Shown one piece after another: positions 31,879 through 42,197 of a DNA stretch of 64,000 bases. The notes beneath the pieces are model-generated. The model saw only the letters and a program-made list of their open reading frames with translations, made no database searches and was not told the origin of the DNA. The DNA lies in contig JAIXMN010000006.1 of the NCBI GenBank assembly GCA_025716815.1, positions 310,001 to 374,000 on the forward strand, written 5' to 3'. Origin of the DNA: Dichotomocladium elegans (Eukaryota > Mucoromycota > Mucoromycetes > Mucorales > Lichtheimiaceae). The position numbers and the translations under genes are program-made. The number at the start of each line of letters is the position of its first letter. Position 1 is the first letter of the stretch.

Positions 31879-33453
31879 TTAAAATGTGTTTTCATAATGC
31901 GAGATGGAAGGATGATGCTCGTGGCCAAGGGTGTACCACGACTGGTCGAGATAGGAGGGTACAGCAGCATCAGCTGGTGGTGAAATGAATGGACTGCCGA
32001 AGAAGATCAAGCAGGGATCGATGGTGGTTGCGGTCGCGTCGGGCAAGAGGTCCGATTGTCTGAGGAGCAAAGCTTCGTCGAATGAAGTAGTAGAAGAAGA
32101 AGATTCGGTCGCGGACGGAGAGAGGCATGCGGAAGGGATGGCCAATGCTGTGGACTCCATGGCGAGCGCGGGCGAAGATGAAGGAGTGAATTCAGACACA
32201 AAAGTGGGCTGCTGCTGCATTGTTCTTTTAGAGCCTGGAGGCGCGAGGAGCCGAGCAGCACGGGGCTGGAAGGCGGGCATGAACTTGAGCCTGTACATGT
32301 CCACGGCGCGCTGCAGCAGCGTCTTCTTGCCGGCCAAGGAGCGCGGATTGAGCCATGCAAGTTTCCATCCGAGCTCGTTGCACAGGGTCTCCTCAATCCA
32401 TCGCTTGGATCGGTCTGGCGCAGACGACGTGTTTTCTGCGGATGGTAGCGTTCTGCTGCGCGGAAAGACCGTGTTTGCATCGCGAAAGTCCTGAGGGATG
32501 ACGTCGAGGAGGACCGACTCGAGATGGACCTTGATCCGGAGCCGGCCAAGGACACGATCGACCATGACGAGCGTCTTTGGCGAGTGGGCCGATTTGACGG
32601 TGGCCGCAGCAAGGGTTGTGGGAAAGGCCGTGCGATGATCGTCCTCGTCCTCGTCCTCAGACGCAGACGGGGACGGCATTGGCGTTGGCGTTGGCGGTCC
32701 CCTCAGCTCTCTTGAGCCATTGCGCCGCCCTCGCACCGATCCGTCCATGCATTTCTTCTTGGTCTTTTTCTTCGCTTGGCGGGCGACGCGGCGCGATTGC
32801 ATATGGGGCGATCGATTTCGGTACGAGTCGACCGCGCGCTGTATCAGGCCGCGCTTTCCGGCAATCTCGGTCGGGTTGAGCCACGCAAGCTTCCAACCGA
32901 GTCGGTTGCATTCAGTCTCGTAGTTCCAGCGGTTACCACGGTAAGCTTCCCTGGGAAGGTTGGCACGCGGGTAAACCTGTTGGGATATATATGAAAAAAA
33001 ACAGCCACCGCCACCCACTCAAGCTGTTAGCAAAAAAAAAAGCGTAACAAACAAAACTTTTTATCATGCTTGGACAATGGGATGAAATAAACATAAACGT
33101 ACGCAATTGTTCAACCTGAATTGATCGTCAAGCATATCCAACGAAACGGTCTGAACGTCCGTACGAATCGTGTATCGCCTGCGTACGCGGTTGTGCGAAG
33201 AAACAAACGAGACCCATTCCACGCCGTCCCGGACTTCGACGACCGGCTCGTTCGAATGCATGTGGCTCGCCCGGTCCGTGCGAGGACGTGCGCAACAATC
33301 GTCTCGATGTTCGAGTTTTCTCTTTTTCGCTCGCCGGATCGTCTGCTCAATCTGAGCAAGCTGGTCTGTGCTCAGGCCAACAAGGACGTGTTCTGCCTTT
33401 TCAGGCGCATGCATGAGATCATGCAGGCTGAGCTGGTGTTTATCATCATTCAT
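31879..33453 (-). CDS. Protein with two tandem DUF8032-like domains
   Basis: Two exons (33453-33103, 32976-31879) give 482 residues. The first domain (about residues 60-170) reads EWVSFVSS, RRRYTIRTDV, LNNCVYPRANLP, then ETECNRLGWKLAWLNP and GLIQRAVDSYR. The second (about 245-345) repeats the pattern as ANTVFPRSRTLP, ETLCNELGWKLAWLNP and TLLQRAVDMYR. Between them is a basic stretch (RQAKKKTKKK) that could be a nuclear signal. The C-terminal third is serine-rich and disordered. I know this fold from fungal proteins of unknown function, so the name is from memory, and a DNA-binding role is only a guess. The intron is GT-AG at phase 0. Confidence 0.8.
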
Positions 33454-33491
33454 GGTTTGGTAGAATTGGCTTTATAGACCAGTCGTTTACA

Positions 33492-33523
<32 letters not shown>

Positions 33524-34546
33524 GATACACACACGCACGCACAAGCACACGCTGGCGGAAAAAAAAAGAAAAGAACAAAGACGGACCGAGCTAAATAAAA
33601 TGAAAGCTTCCATTGTGTCACCATGGAATCCGACACGTTTGCTTCCTTGAGCATTTGTCCAGAAACGAGAAATATAATAGGAGAGTCCTCGATTTTGCAA
33701 GAGCGATGTGCTTTCCCTCGCTCGTATAGTATATCCATCTCTTGGACTGATGGTGGGGGTTTCCCCATCTCGCACACACACACATACAAAAATATGGCCC
33801 TTGAGACTATTGCAACATTCATCATCAGCGAAATGGATATTACTGACCGAAAACAACTAGCAATCGATGATGCCGCACGTCATGAAAGCTTGTGCGACCC
33901 ATGCAAATCATGATAACAAGCATCTGCGGATGGTCCATATCGGATATCTCTCTGCTTCTGTCGCATGCATGTCAGCGGCAGCGGCCCCCCCTCCTCCGCA
34001 CACACACACACATCCAACGTGAATGTGTCGTCTCACATCCGCGCGCGCTTGGGAACAGAATTCCCGGCAACTAACTCATTTACTGCTCTTTGTGGAGTGG
34101 GCAATTGTTATCTGATCGAGCGGTGTTATTTATTCGGTCCCAAACAGATGAAGATCTCTCTCTTTTCTTTCTTTGGGGGGTGGGGAAACGAGTGCGGATA
34201 AAGGTTTATGGAAGCTGTGTTAACCTCCCTCTCCTTGGAAAAAAATGGTGGGCAGGGCTTCTGCTCTATTGTTCCCTACCCACCCCCCAACTACCTTCTT
34301 GACGGTTAAACAATGAAAGCAGAGCAAACCCGGCCGCTTCCTACCCACTGCACGAACATCTCTTCTTGGTCACGCTGCACACATGCCAGAAAAAGGGACA
34401 CTGCAAGCGTTTGATATACCTCATTTTCCCCCCCTCGCCTTTCCTTAGAAGTCCAAGCTTTTTTTTTCGAGGGACCTAAAGTTCCCCCCCCCGCGCTCTT
34501 CCATTTCTTCTCCCTCCCCCCATCTTCCGCGCCTAAATCAGCCACC
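33454..34546. other. 1.1-kb divergent spacer
   Basis: Lies between the DUF8032 and MHF1 start codons. It begins with an AAAG tetranucleotide run (33491-33532) followed by CA repeats. No gene is supported; one 96-codon frame at 33623-33913 has no recognisable feature. Confidence 0.5.
33491..33532. repeat. (AAAG)n microsatellite
   Basis: About ten tandem AAAG units upstream of the DUF8032 gene start. Confidence 0.9.
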
Positions 34547-35437
34547 ATGAACAATGACACGCATGTCCCAAGAGACACCCATTTCGAGACGACAGATGAT
34601 GGCAACGATCCACAGCGCGTAATTCATAGGCAGCCTACCTTTTGTTGTTTTGCCCTTTCGCTCTTACATGCTGCCTCGACTTTTCTTTTTTTTCTTTTGG
34701 CATTATAGGCTCTTAAGACCGCGCTTTGGCGAGCCGTAGATCAGATTGCCCGTGCCGAAGGTATATATAAAAGAAAAACGGGCTTCTGCAAAAGAAAAGA
34801 CCTAAAAGCTTGCCCAACAATACGCACCTTATTTTTCCCAGCTGCGGCGATAGGCAAAAGTGTCTCGCATGACTTTGTGGCTTCTTTGGCCCATGTTGTA
34901 TATAGTCAAGCTGGTAATGCACATTTTCTCCCTCCCTCTTTCTTTTTCTGAAAAAAAAAACGCCCCCCCCGCTTATCGCTTTTTTCTTTCTCCATTGGGG
35001 CTTTCATAGAAACGATGGCACTTGATTTGGAGGCATTTGCAAGGTAAAAGATCATGGTCATTGCTGGTGCTTCGGACGAAAGGGAAGAAAAGATACGAGG
35101 TGTTGCGAATGCTTGCTGATTGGGGGCTGCGGTTTTGGCGGTAGACATGCGCGACGTAGTACGATTGCGATGGACGATGTCAAAGTATGTATGGATGGGT
35201 TAGGGAACGGGAAGAGAAAAGAAAAAAAGGTGGGATTGAGTGGATCCCCGCCGTAAGGGGGGGGTAAAGAAGCAGTCGGCACTCAGTCGGCACCCAATTC
35301 TTAGCTCTGTGCACGTCGCAACGATAGCTTGGTGAGTGTTCTTCGCAAGGCGCAAATGAAATTTGTTTTATTGATTTGGGAGGTTTAAGCACGCACTGAT
35401 CAGCGAAGCAGCTGCCAAGATGTCCCGGAAGAAATAA
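34547..35437 (+). CDS. MHF1: MHF1 / CENP-S histone-fold protein
   Basis: Seven small exons (34547-34618, 34709-34760, 34842-34913, 35010-35043, 35145-35184, 35305-35331, 35390-35437) give 114 residues. The histone fold is clear: ALKTALWRAVDQIARAE, KSVSHDFVASLAHVVYSQ, LDLEAFARHARRSTIAMDDV and LCARRNDSL. In fungi and animals MHF1 pairs with MHF2 (CENP-X) to form a DNA-binding histone-fold complex that supports FANCM/Mph1 at stalled forks and joins the inner kinetochore. The start sits in GCCACCATG. No exon exceeds 72 nt, so the gene is invisible to frame searches. Confidence 0.93.
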
Positions 35438-35507
35438 TAATAAAAAAAGACGCACTTTTCCCCCCTCTTCTCCCATGACTGTTTGGGTGGTGGGGAGATA
35501 TCACGTA

Positions 35508-36086
35508 TCATGGAAACCTGCGGTGAGCTGGGTCCGCGACTTCATCACGACGGCCGTGGGGTCGCATCAGGTCATGTCGGAGCTCGTCGGCGTGAGAACA
35601 GGCCTGCGCATGAGGGTCTAAGCCCGGGAAGAGACCGGTCACTGCTTCTGCAAGAGGAGAAGACGAGCGTGGTGGTGATGATGATGACGACGACGAGGGG
35701 GGTGCGACAGGTCTGGAAGAAACGTCAGATGACTGCGACAAGTGCTGTCGCTCTTGGGATGCGTCCTGCGACGCCCTTCTGGCCCTCTGCTTCGCCGCAG
35801 TTCGATCGCGTGCAGTTTGATAGGCGTCCTTGACAAAGCCTGCGACGTCTTTGATATAACCTGCTACGCCAAGATGCTCGGGCGATAGGCTGTGACTGGC
35901 CATGTTGCGACGATGTCTTTTCTCCTCGTTGTCGCCGTCGTCGTCCTCTTCTTCGGGACGGATGACGTGAGGATGGTCGTAAGGCCGTTGCTCCGGCGCA
36001 AGGGCCATCTGAGGGGGCAGATGCTCGGGGAGTTGCGACTCTTCAAGATGACCACCAGGGATTCCCATCGGATCTGCAGGTTGCAT
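35508..36086 (-). CDS. Hypothetical low-complexity protein
   Basis: One open frame gives 192 residues if started at MQPADPMGIPGG. It contains an acidic run (EEEDDDGDNEEK), a possible amphipathic helix (AGYIKDVAGFVKDAYQTARDR) and a serine/proline stretch. I recognise no domain. It is convergent with MHF1 and only about 70 bp away. An upstream in-frame extension to 36158 exists. It may be real but support is compositional only. Confidence 0.45.
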   Translation of the reverse strand: MQPADPMGIPGGHLEESQLPEHLPPQMALAPEQRPYDHPHVIRPEEEDDDGDNEEKRHRRNMASHSLSPEHLGVAGYIKDVAGFVKDAYQTARDRTAAKQRARRASQDASQERQHLSQSSDVSSRPVAPPSSSSSSSPPRSSSPLAEAVTGLFPGLDPHAQACSHADELRHDLMRPHGRRDEVADPAHRRFP

Positions 36087-36681
36087 TGGGAGCAAATAAT
36101 AAAAAAGGTTGTTGACAGCCCAGAAAGCCAACCGCTCTATTTTTCTTTTTTTATGCAAATGAAAAACCCCAGCAACTCGCTACTCCCACCTATTTTGGCA
36201 TCCCACTAAAGGAACCCAAAATCCCCGCCTGTCACGCCACCTTTGTCTCTCTGCAAATTCCCCAATTTGAACCAAGAACTGTGGAGGTGGGGGAGAAGGA
36301 AACGAGATCAGAGAACATGCGTAGAAAAAATAAAGGATTGGGATGGGGGGGGGAAACAGGGACACACACACACTCTCTCTCTCTCTCTTTTGTGCGACGT
36401 CTCTCACTCCGTGTGGATTTCCCTTTTCGACCAATATTCATTCACCGTCCTGGTAAATGAAATAGGGAAGCCAACCTTCCCACGTGGCCAAGCTATCAAA
36501 GAGGGGGTGGGGGTGGGAAGATACTCTAAAGTTTATATTGAGCAATTGTGCACGGATCTATGGGTGTGTTTGTGCGAAGTAATAAAGAATAGAAATACAA
36601 AAGCTAAGGTATACATGCAAAGACTGCTTAAATAGAATGGTATAGACACACAGAGAGAGAGAGGGACGGACGGAAAGAAGG
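36087..36681. other. Spacer with CA/CT microsatellites
   Basis: About 600 bp containing CACACA/CTCTCT at 36362-36390 and a GGGTGGGGG run. No gene is seen. Confidence 0.5.
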
Positions 36682-36936
36682 TCATTGATCTGAGACGAGA
36701 AAGTAAGGTGGAGGTGCGTCCGGAAGATTCTCGACGACGGCGTTGCGGCGACGCAGGGCGTAAACTGGCACATCAAAGGTGTCGCCGTCGTAAAGCGTGA
36801 GTGTGGCCATTGCATGGGGAGTCCGTTCGATCCATTCGTTGATCCAGGAGGAAGGATGCAAGGACGATGTCAAGAGCGTACCATGGTGGTCATGAATGTT
36901 GACTTGGGAGCAAGGATGGATAAACGTTTCTGACAT
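36682..36936 (-). CDS. Small hypothetical protein with C-terminal PPPY motif
   Basis: A single exon gives 84 residues from MSETFIHPCS. It is uniform in composition (HDHHGTLLTSSLHPSSWINEW, LTLYDGDTFDVPVYALRRR) and ends DAPPPYFLVSDQ. PPxY is the known ligand of WW domains, as in Rsp5/Nedd4 adaptors, so an arrestin-like or adaptor role is possible but speculative. No family is recognised. Confidence 0.5.
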   Translation of the reverse strand: MSETFIHPCSQVNIHDHHGTLLTSSLHPSSWINEWIERTPHAMATLTLYDGDTFDVPVYALRRRNAVVENLPDAPPPYFLVSDQ

Positions 36937-37561
36937 GCTGTTGTCTAGAAGAGAGAGAAAGAAAGCGAAGGGGGAGGTGCGCGAGATTAGGAACACTTTT
37001 ATATCCGGGTTTTGTCGGCCCGGGCCAACTTTGCCATGTGGCTTTTGATCTATTCAATGGCATCCCTCAAAAAAAAAAAAAACGTATGCTGCACAGTCCA
37101 ATTTCTTGGTCGAACAGCCCGCACGTGTCTATAAAATCCATGTGACCGAACAGATCGTCTATGCATATTGGTATTGGACGGCCGGAGTACCAATATCTCG
37201 ATGCGGATCGCCAAAAACGGTTGACCCTCCTTTTTTTTTCGCTTTTGCACTACTTTTGGGAATGCGAATGCGCACCCCCTTCGCCTCTATGGTATGTCCT
37301 CCGTCTTCGATCCAGCCCATGCAACTGATATATACATTGTGGATCACGGTTATATTATATACATATATCGAAAAGAACAGCTTGGAATACTTTTGGGTCT
37401 GCGTAGCAAAAAAAAAAAAAATGACGGGCTGATACGGACCGGCACACCAATCATTTGTGGATTGCTTTCTTTAGCAAATAATACAGCATGTAGGAGAAAA
37501 AAAAAAGAACTCTACGTGATACAAGCATATCCCCCAAAACGCACGTTCCTTCTCCCCAGGC
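36937..37561. other. Spacer
   Basis: About 620 bp of AT-rich DNA with poly-A/T runs between tandem minus-strand genes. No gene is seen. Confidence 0.5.
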
Positions 37562-39116
37562 TTAATTAGTATGATTGTAGTTTCGCAGCTTATGAACAAT
37601 TTCCTTGTACCTGAAGGGAGAAAGCGTGTGCATAAAAAGAAAGAAGGCCGGTCTGTAAATACAATGCCCTTCCTTTTTTATCAGCAAATGGGCACGTACA
37701 TTTGGAGGTAGGCTAGAACGGTGTCGTGAACGAGGCTGAAGGATGGGGTTGCAGGCTGCTCGACACTCTGCAAATGGTAACACATCGTCCGACGTCGAGA
37801 TGAAAGCCGTCAAGCGCATTCGCTACCTCGACCGCATCGGAGCGTTCGTATGCCACCCCCAGGCAGATCTCGGTTATGCGCGGCAGGTGCTGGAGCATGT
37901 AGAGCACCATGGCTGGCGATACATCCGGCTCAAGTCCACTGATGTTGAGGATTTCCATCGGTGACTGCTCCAAAAGAATGCTGCCGTCCGTCCACGGATG
38001 GAACGCTCGTTCCGTCAGCAGTCGACAGCCGGACACGTCGAGCAACTTGAGATGCGTGCAGTTGGTGATGAAGAGCTATGTCGAATCCAATTACCCCATG
38101 AGAAAAAAACAAGCGCATCCTCTTCGTACTCCAACCACGTTCATTGCTCTGCAACCTCTCACCTGGATCACCTGGTCGGTCACTGAGAACTGGTGGACAA
38201 GGACCAAAGACTCGATGGACCGACAGTGCGTCGCGAGTTGGAGAAACCCTTCGCGGGACACAAGGTTACATTCGCTCATGTCAAGGTGCACAAGCGTTGT
38301 CGCTGTGGCCAGTGCAAGTCTGCTGAGCGGCTCTGCCGTGAGTGTGGCAATGTCTCGCATCCGAATCCTTCTGAGACTGTTGGCCGGCGCCGAGGACGAC
38401 AGTGCTGTGGTGAAGCGCTGGAGTTGCTCCGTCGAGAGAGACTCGGAGCAGTGCTCGAGGCCAATGTCCTGGAGGCCGGAGCATTGTTGGATGGCCTGAA
38501 GGATCCTGTTGTTAATATCCGTGAGTCGGATGCAGGTCAGCGTGTCCCGATGCCGATGAATCACCGCAGTGAGCGTGTCATGTTCGATCTTGCCGCAGCC
38601 ATAGAGGATAAGCGTCTCGAGCCGGGGCGGGATCGTCAGCAGCGGTCGGATGGCCTCGGTCGACAGGCAGTAGCAGAGCGAAAGGTTGACATGCCTCAAG
38701 AGAGGCGCGCTCTGGATGATTTGCTTCACGGCCTGATCCTGTGCTGCCGCATATGAAAAGTCGAGCCGGACAAGGCGCGGGAACTGGAACACATCAAAGA
38801 ACTGCCGCTCAAACAGCATGAAGTTATTGTCCTGCGGGTTCCAGCAAAAGTGTGTAACGAGCTGCCGATAATCATTGAATGGGCCTCGCTTGCTGCTGCC
38901 TGCATATCGGCCCTCAAGCGCTTGGCGCACTCGCCGCAGCGTCATGTGCGTGCGTGGCTTGAGCGTCTGCCAAAGACGTCCACAGGCAGCAACGAACAGC
39001 GTCTGGCACGAAAAAGCAGCATTCAGCAGATCATCCTCGTCGACAAAACTGCACACAATCTCTGCGATTTCCCGAATGAGAAGCGGGTGAGTCGGTGGAA
39101 ATGCTGTGGAGGTCAT
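37562..39116 (-). CDS. F-box / leucine-rich repeat protein
   Basis: Four exons (39116-38163, 38075-37827, 37767-37700, 37610-37562) give 439 residues. The N-terminus is F-box-like (HPLLIREIAEIVCSFVDEDDLLNAAFSCQTLF). It is followed by at least eight LRRs of the cysteine-containing/AMN1 type, such as LLRHVNLSLCYCLS, LETLILYGCGKI, LQDIGLEHCSES, LVHLDMSECNLVS, LKLLDVSGCRLLT and LRITEICLGVAYE. This is the layout of substrate-recognition subunits of SCF ubiquitin ligases. The C-terminus (VLAYLQMYKEIVHKLRNY) is encoded by two small exons. The substrate is unknown. Confidence 0.85.
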
Positions 39117-39332
39117 TGAGCATAAGCAGCAGAAATATTTGTCCTTTTGATTTAGTTGCGAGCTTCCATCGAAAGGGAGATTTTATTTTCAACAGGAACA
39201 GAAAGGGGGGAGGGAATGCAACAGCGAAGCCTCCCCCACTCCTCTTCTCCCTCCGAATGTGATACGGTTGCCCTTTTTTAGTGCCTACGTACATTGCTGG
39301 GCAGGATGAGGGATCATGCATACGCATATTTA

Positions 39333-41677
39333 TTATAGATTGATTATTTTGTCCCTGTACTCATCAATGTTCTCTACCGTCAGCACCACTAGATTCAAAA
39401 GACTATCAGCAAATCATCCCAGGGGGAGGGCGGTATTGTTTTTACCAAGGTCTCTTCGGGTTAGCTCCTTTTTTGTCAGTGGGCAAATGTTTCGTTTGCC
39501 TTCCCAGTTATTAAGGCACCGGACCCAGCTATCGTAGCTTTTTTTCATGCCATCCCGGCCAGGAAAAAATTGGTGAGCCGTCCCCACGCAAACCCAACGC
39601 AGAGAAAGGAACGCATTTTACCCCATCACGTGACCATACTTCGATATGGCTGGTTTGATCACCTCGTCGAGCGTGATCGGGTCGATGAATCCCGGTAGCG
39701 GGTTGATGTCGAGTACATTCAAGTCGCTGTCGCTGAACACGCCCTCGTTCTGCTTCTGCGCTGCCAACCTCGTGCAATGCCGCGTGCGCCGTGTCGTTCG
39801 CGAGCTGAGTGTGTATGTCCCGGACGTGTCATTGTAATCCTCCAACGCGTCCTCCTCATCACTGTCCCAACCACTGCGCATGTTTCTCTTTCTCTTTCTT
39901 CTGCCTGCTGGTGCCGGTGCACCGGCACCAGCAGGCTTCTTCGTCTCCACAGGTTTTGTTGTGTTCGCTCGTGTTCCAGCGGGTTCCTCCGCCACTGCTG
40001 CTGATGCCGTTCTGAGCGACCTTGATGAAGAAGAGCCCGGAGAGGCTAGTTTTGAGCCGCGCGACACGGACGGGATGCCGGATCCGCGGCCTGTGCCGTG
40101 CTTGCTGTGGGTTCGAAAGGTCTTTTCCACCTTGCCGTTGGCGGTCTTTTTATCAAAGAGATAATGGGCCTTTCCCTTTTCATCGAGCACGTAGTTGGGA
40201 TCGTGGACCTCGCCTGTCTCGACAAGGAACCGATAAAACGTAGAGCACTGGTATCCGACCCGGCCAGGGATCTCCATTGCAAAGATGCCCCATTGGCCGG
40301 TTGCGCCGACCTGACTCAGCCGTTGGATGAACAGCTTCTTTTCGTGGTCAGACCACTGACCTTTGCGTTGCACCTCGCCAGGGGCATTGAAGCGGTAGTA
40401 GTAGCTGTTCGGGTTCTCGTCGATCATCTGGTACGCTCGGATCCGCGCCTGTGACCATCCCTCGAATGCCTTTTCGGGGTTCTCCTGCACCTGTTTGACG
40501 GCATCGTCCAGCGCAAGCCGCGGGCCGCTCATCATCCCGTAGTATTGCTTTTTCGCAGTGTCATTCGTCGTCTTCTTCAGTGTCCCGGATCGTTTTTTCA
40601 CCAGCAGCTGGTAGGCCACCTGCTGCTCAGCGTTCATGCTGTACTCTATATCATAGCCACCGCCGCGCACAACCCGCCCCGCCACATAAAAAAGAAAGAC
40701 CCCAAGCGCGGCCGAGGTAAGGACCAAACATTCTGTTTAGCTAGCCTGACATGAAAGCAGCAGCAGCAGCAGCAGCAGTCCTCCTCCGAGAAATCCGTAT
40801 TACTTACGGCCTGTTTCGGGCGCATATCTTGTTGCGATGGTTTTGCGGATCCCGGATAAATAACCGACCTGCGTCATGCGCACGATCACTTCTTCCTGTT
40901 GTAGGATGTGTATTATTATTATTAGAGGAAAGCCATTCGCGGGTTTCCGCTCCTCGTCCCCAAACCTCATCATTGGAACAGTCGTTCAGCATCTCATCCA
41001 TCTCTTCGGCGGTCAGATAATCATACATGTCCTTTATCTTGGTATGCTTGCGCCTCTTCTCTCGCTTCTCAAACTCGGCAAACTGACGTTGTTGCAGCGC
41101 AACCCGTTTCTGGATAATGTCCATATCCGCCTCGGTCATTTCCTCGCTAAACACATTCTCCTTGCGAATCGTCTGGATATCATCCCTATTATTGTCATCG
41201 ATCATGTGAACATACATACATATATCGCACGCGACTCTTCCCCTCGCCCCGCGTAGTCTACTTGCGTTTCTGCACTACGCTCTTTCTCATCTTCTTTGGC
41301 TGCTGCTGAGGTGGGTAGCTTCTCCTCCACCGGTTCGCTCTGGCGTAGTTTGGCCTGTAATAAAAGACGACGCGCAAGAAATAAGAAAATGAACACAATA
41401 GACGGCTGAGGTGGGCAAGCATAAAGGGGAGAGGGGGGGCATAAAACTTTCCAGGATGGGCATGATGCGAACGCAATCCGGCACGCTGACCTGATGCCAT
41501 ACCATCGCGTGGGGTGCTGGCTTGGGGATGGTATCCCATGCTATAGGGGATCGCATTGAACATGTCCATGGTGTGAATCGCTTTCGGCCAAGAGACACGA
41601 CAGGTACCTTCATGGAGGAACTGAGACACGGGTCTCTCGCCAGGAAGTGGTGATTGAGATTTGTCGGGACGAACCAT
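39333..41677 (-). CDS. SANT/Myb-like plus U-box-like protein, copy B
   Basis: Eight exons (41677-41608, 41540-41503, 41354-41266, 41185-40966, 40895-40808, 40645-39622, 39537-39446, 39388-39333) give 558 residues. It matches copy A across the SANT region (GQWSDHEKKLFIQRLSQVG) and the U-box-like end (PGFIDPITLDEVIKPAISK, CPLTKKELTRRDL). Differences from A: one fewer intron near the C-terminus, a GC donor (GCAAGT) at exon 3, and a damaged site where A has its GC donor. Exon 2's end is therefore uncertain; GTATGG at 41502 or GTCAGC nearby both keep frame. A gene-specific proline/alanine spacer (GAGAPAPAG) replaces A's Thr-rich linker. Likely functional but less constrained at the N-terminus. Confidence 0.78.
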
Positions 41678-41857
41678 GTGGGTGTGTTTATGTAACAGCT
41701 GGGCCAGAGTTACTGCTGTTTGTGTAAACGGGACCTCACATACACACTTATTCTCTACAGCGCCGGAAGTGACACGGAATCCCTGTTCCGGTGGAATCTG
41801 GATTTGCAAAAGTCGTTGTATAGTATGATACAGAAGAAAATAAAGTCTATATTATAT

Positions 41858-42161
41858 CTAAATCGCATTGTTCACAATCTCAAAGGCTTGCTTGTACACA
41901 TCCAGCATGGTTTTGCATTTTTCCCGCTCAGCTGCGACATTCTCGTCTTCTTGCAACAGGTCCACGAAGAGTTCTTCCTTATAAAGCGCGGCAACGAGGC
42001 GGTTCTGAACAGATTCGCGCGAGAAGTTGACCAGGAGATGCATGATGGCCTTCGGGACAAGGTCTTGGATGCTCTTGCGCACGATTTGAAAGTAGCTCGT
42101 AATTAAAGTACCTATACATCGAGAAAAAGAAACAAAAATCACACTAAGCATTTATCCTCGG

Positions 42162-42197
<36 letters not shown>

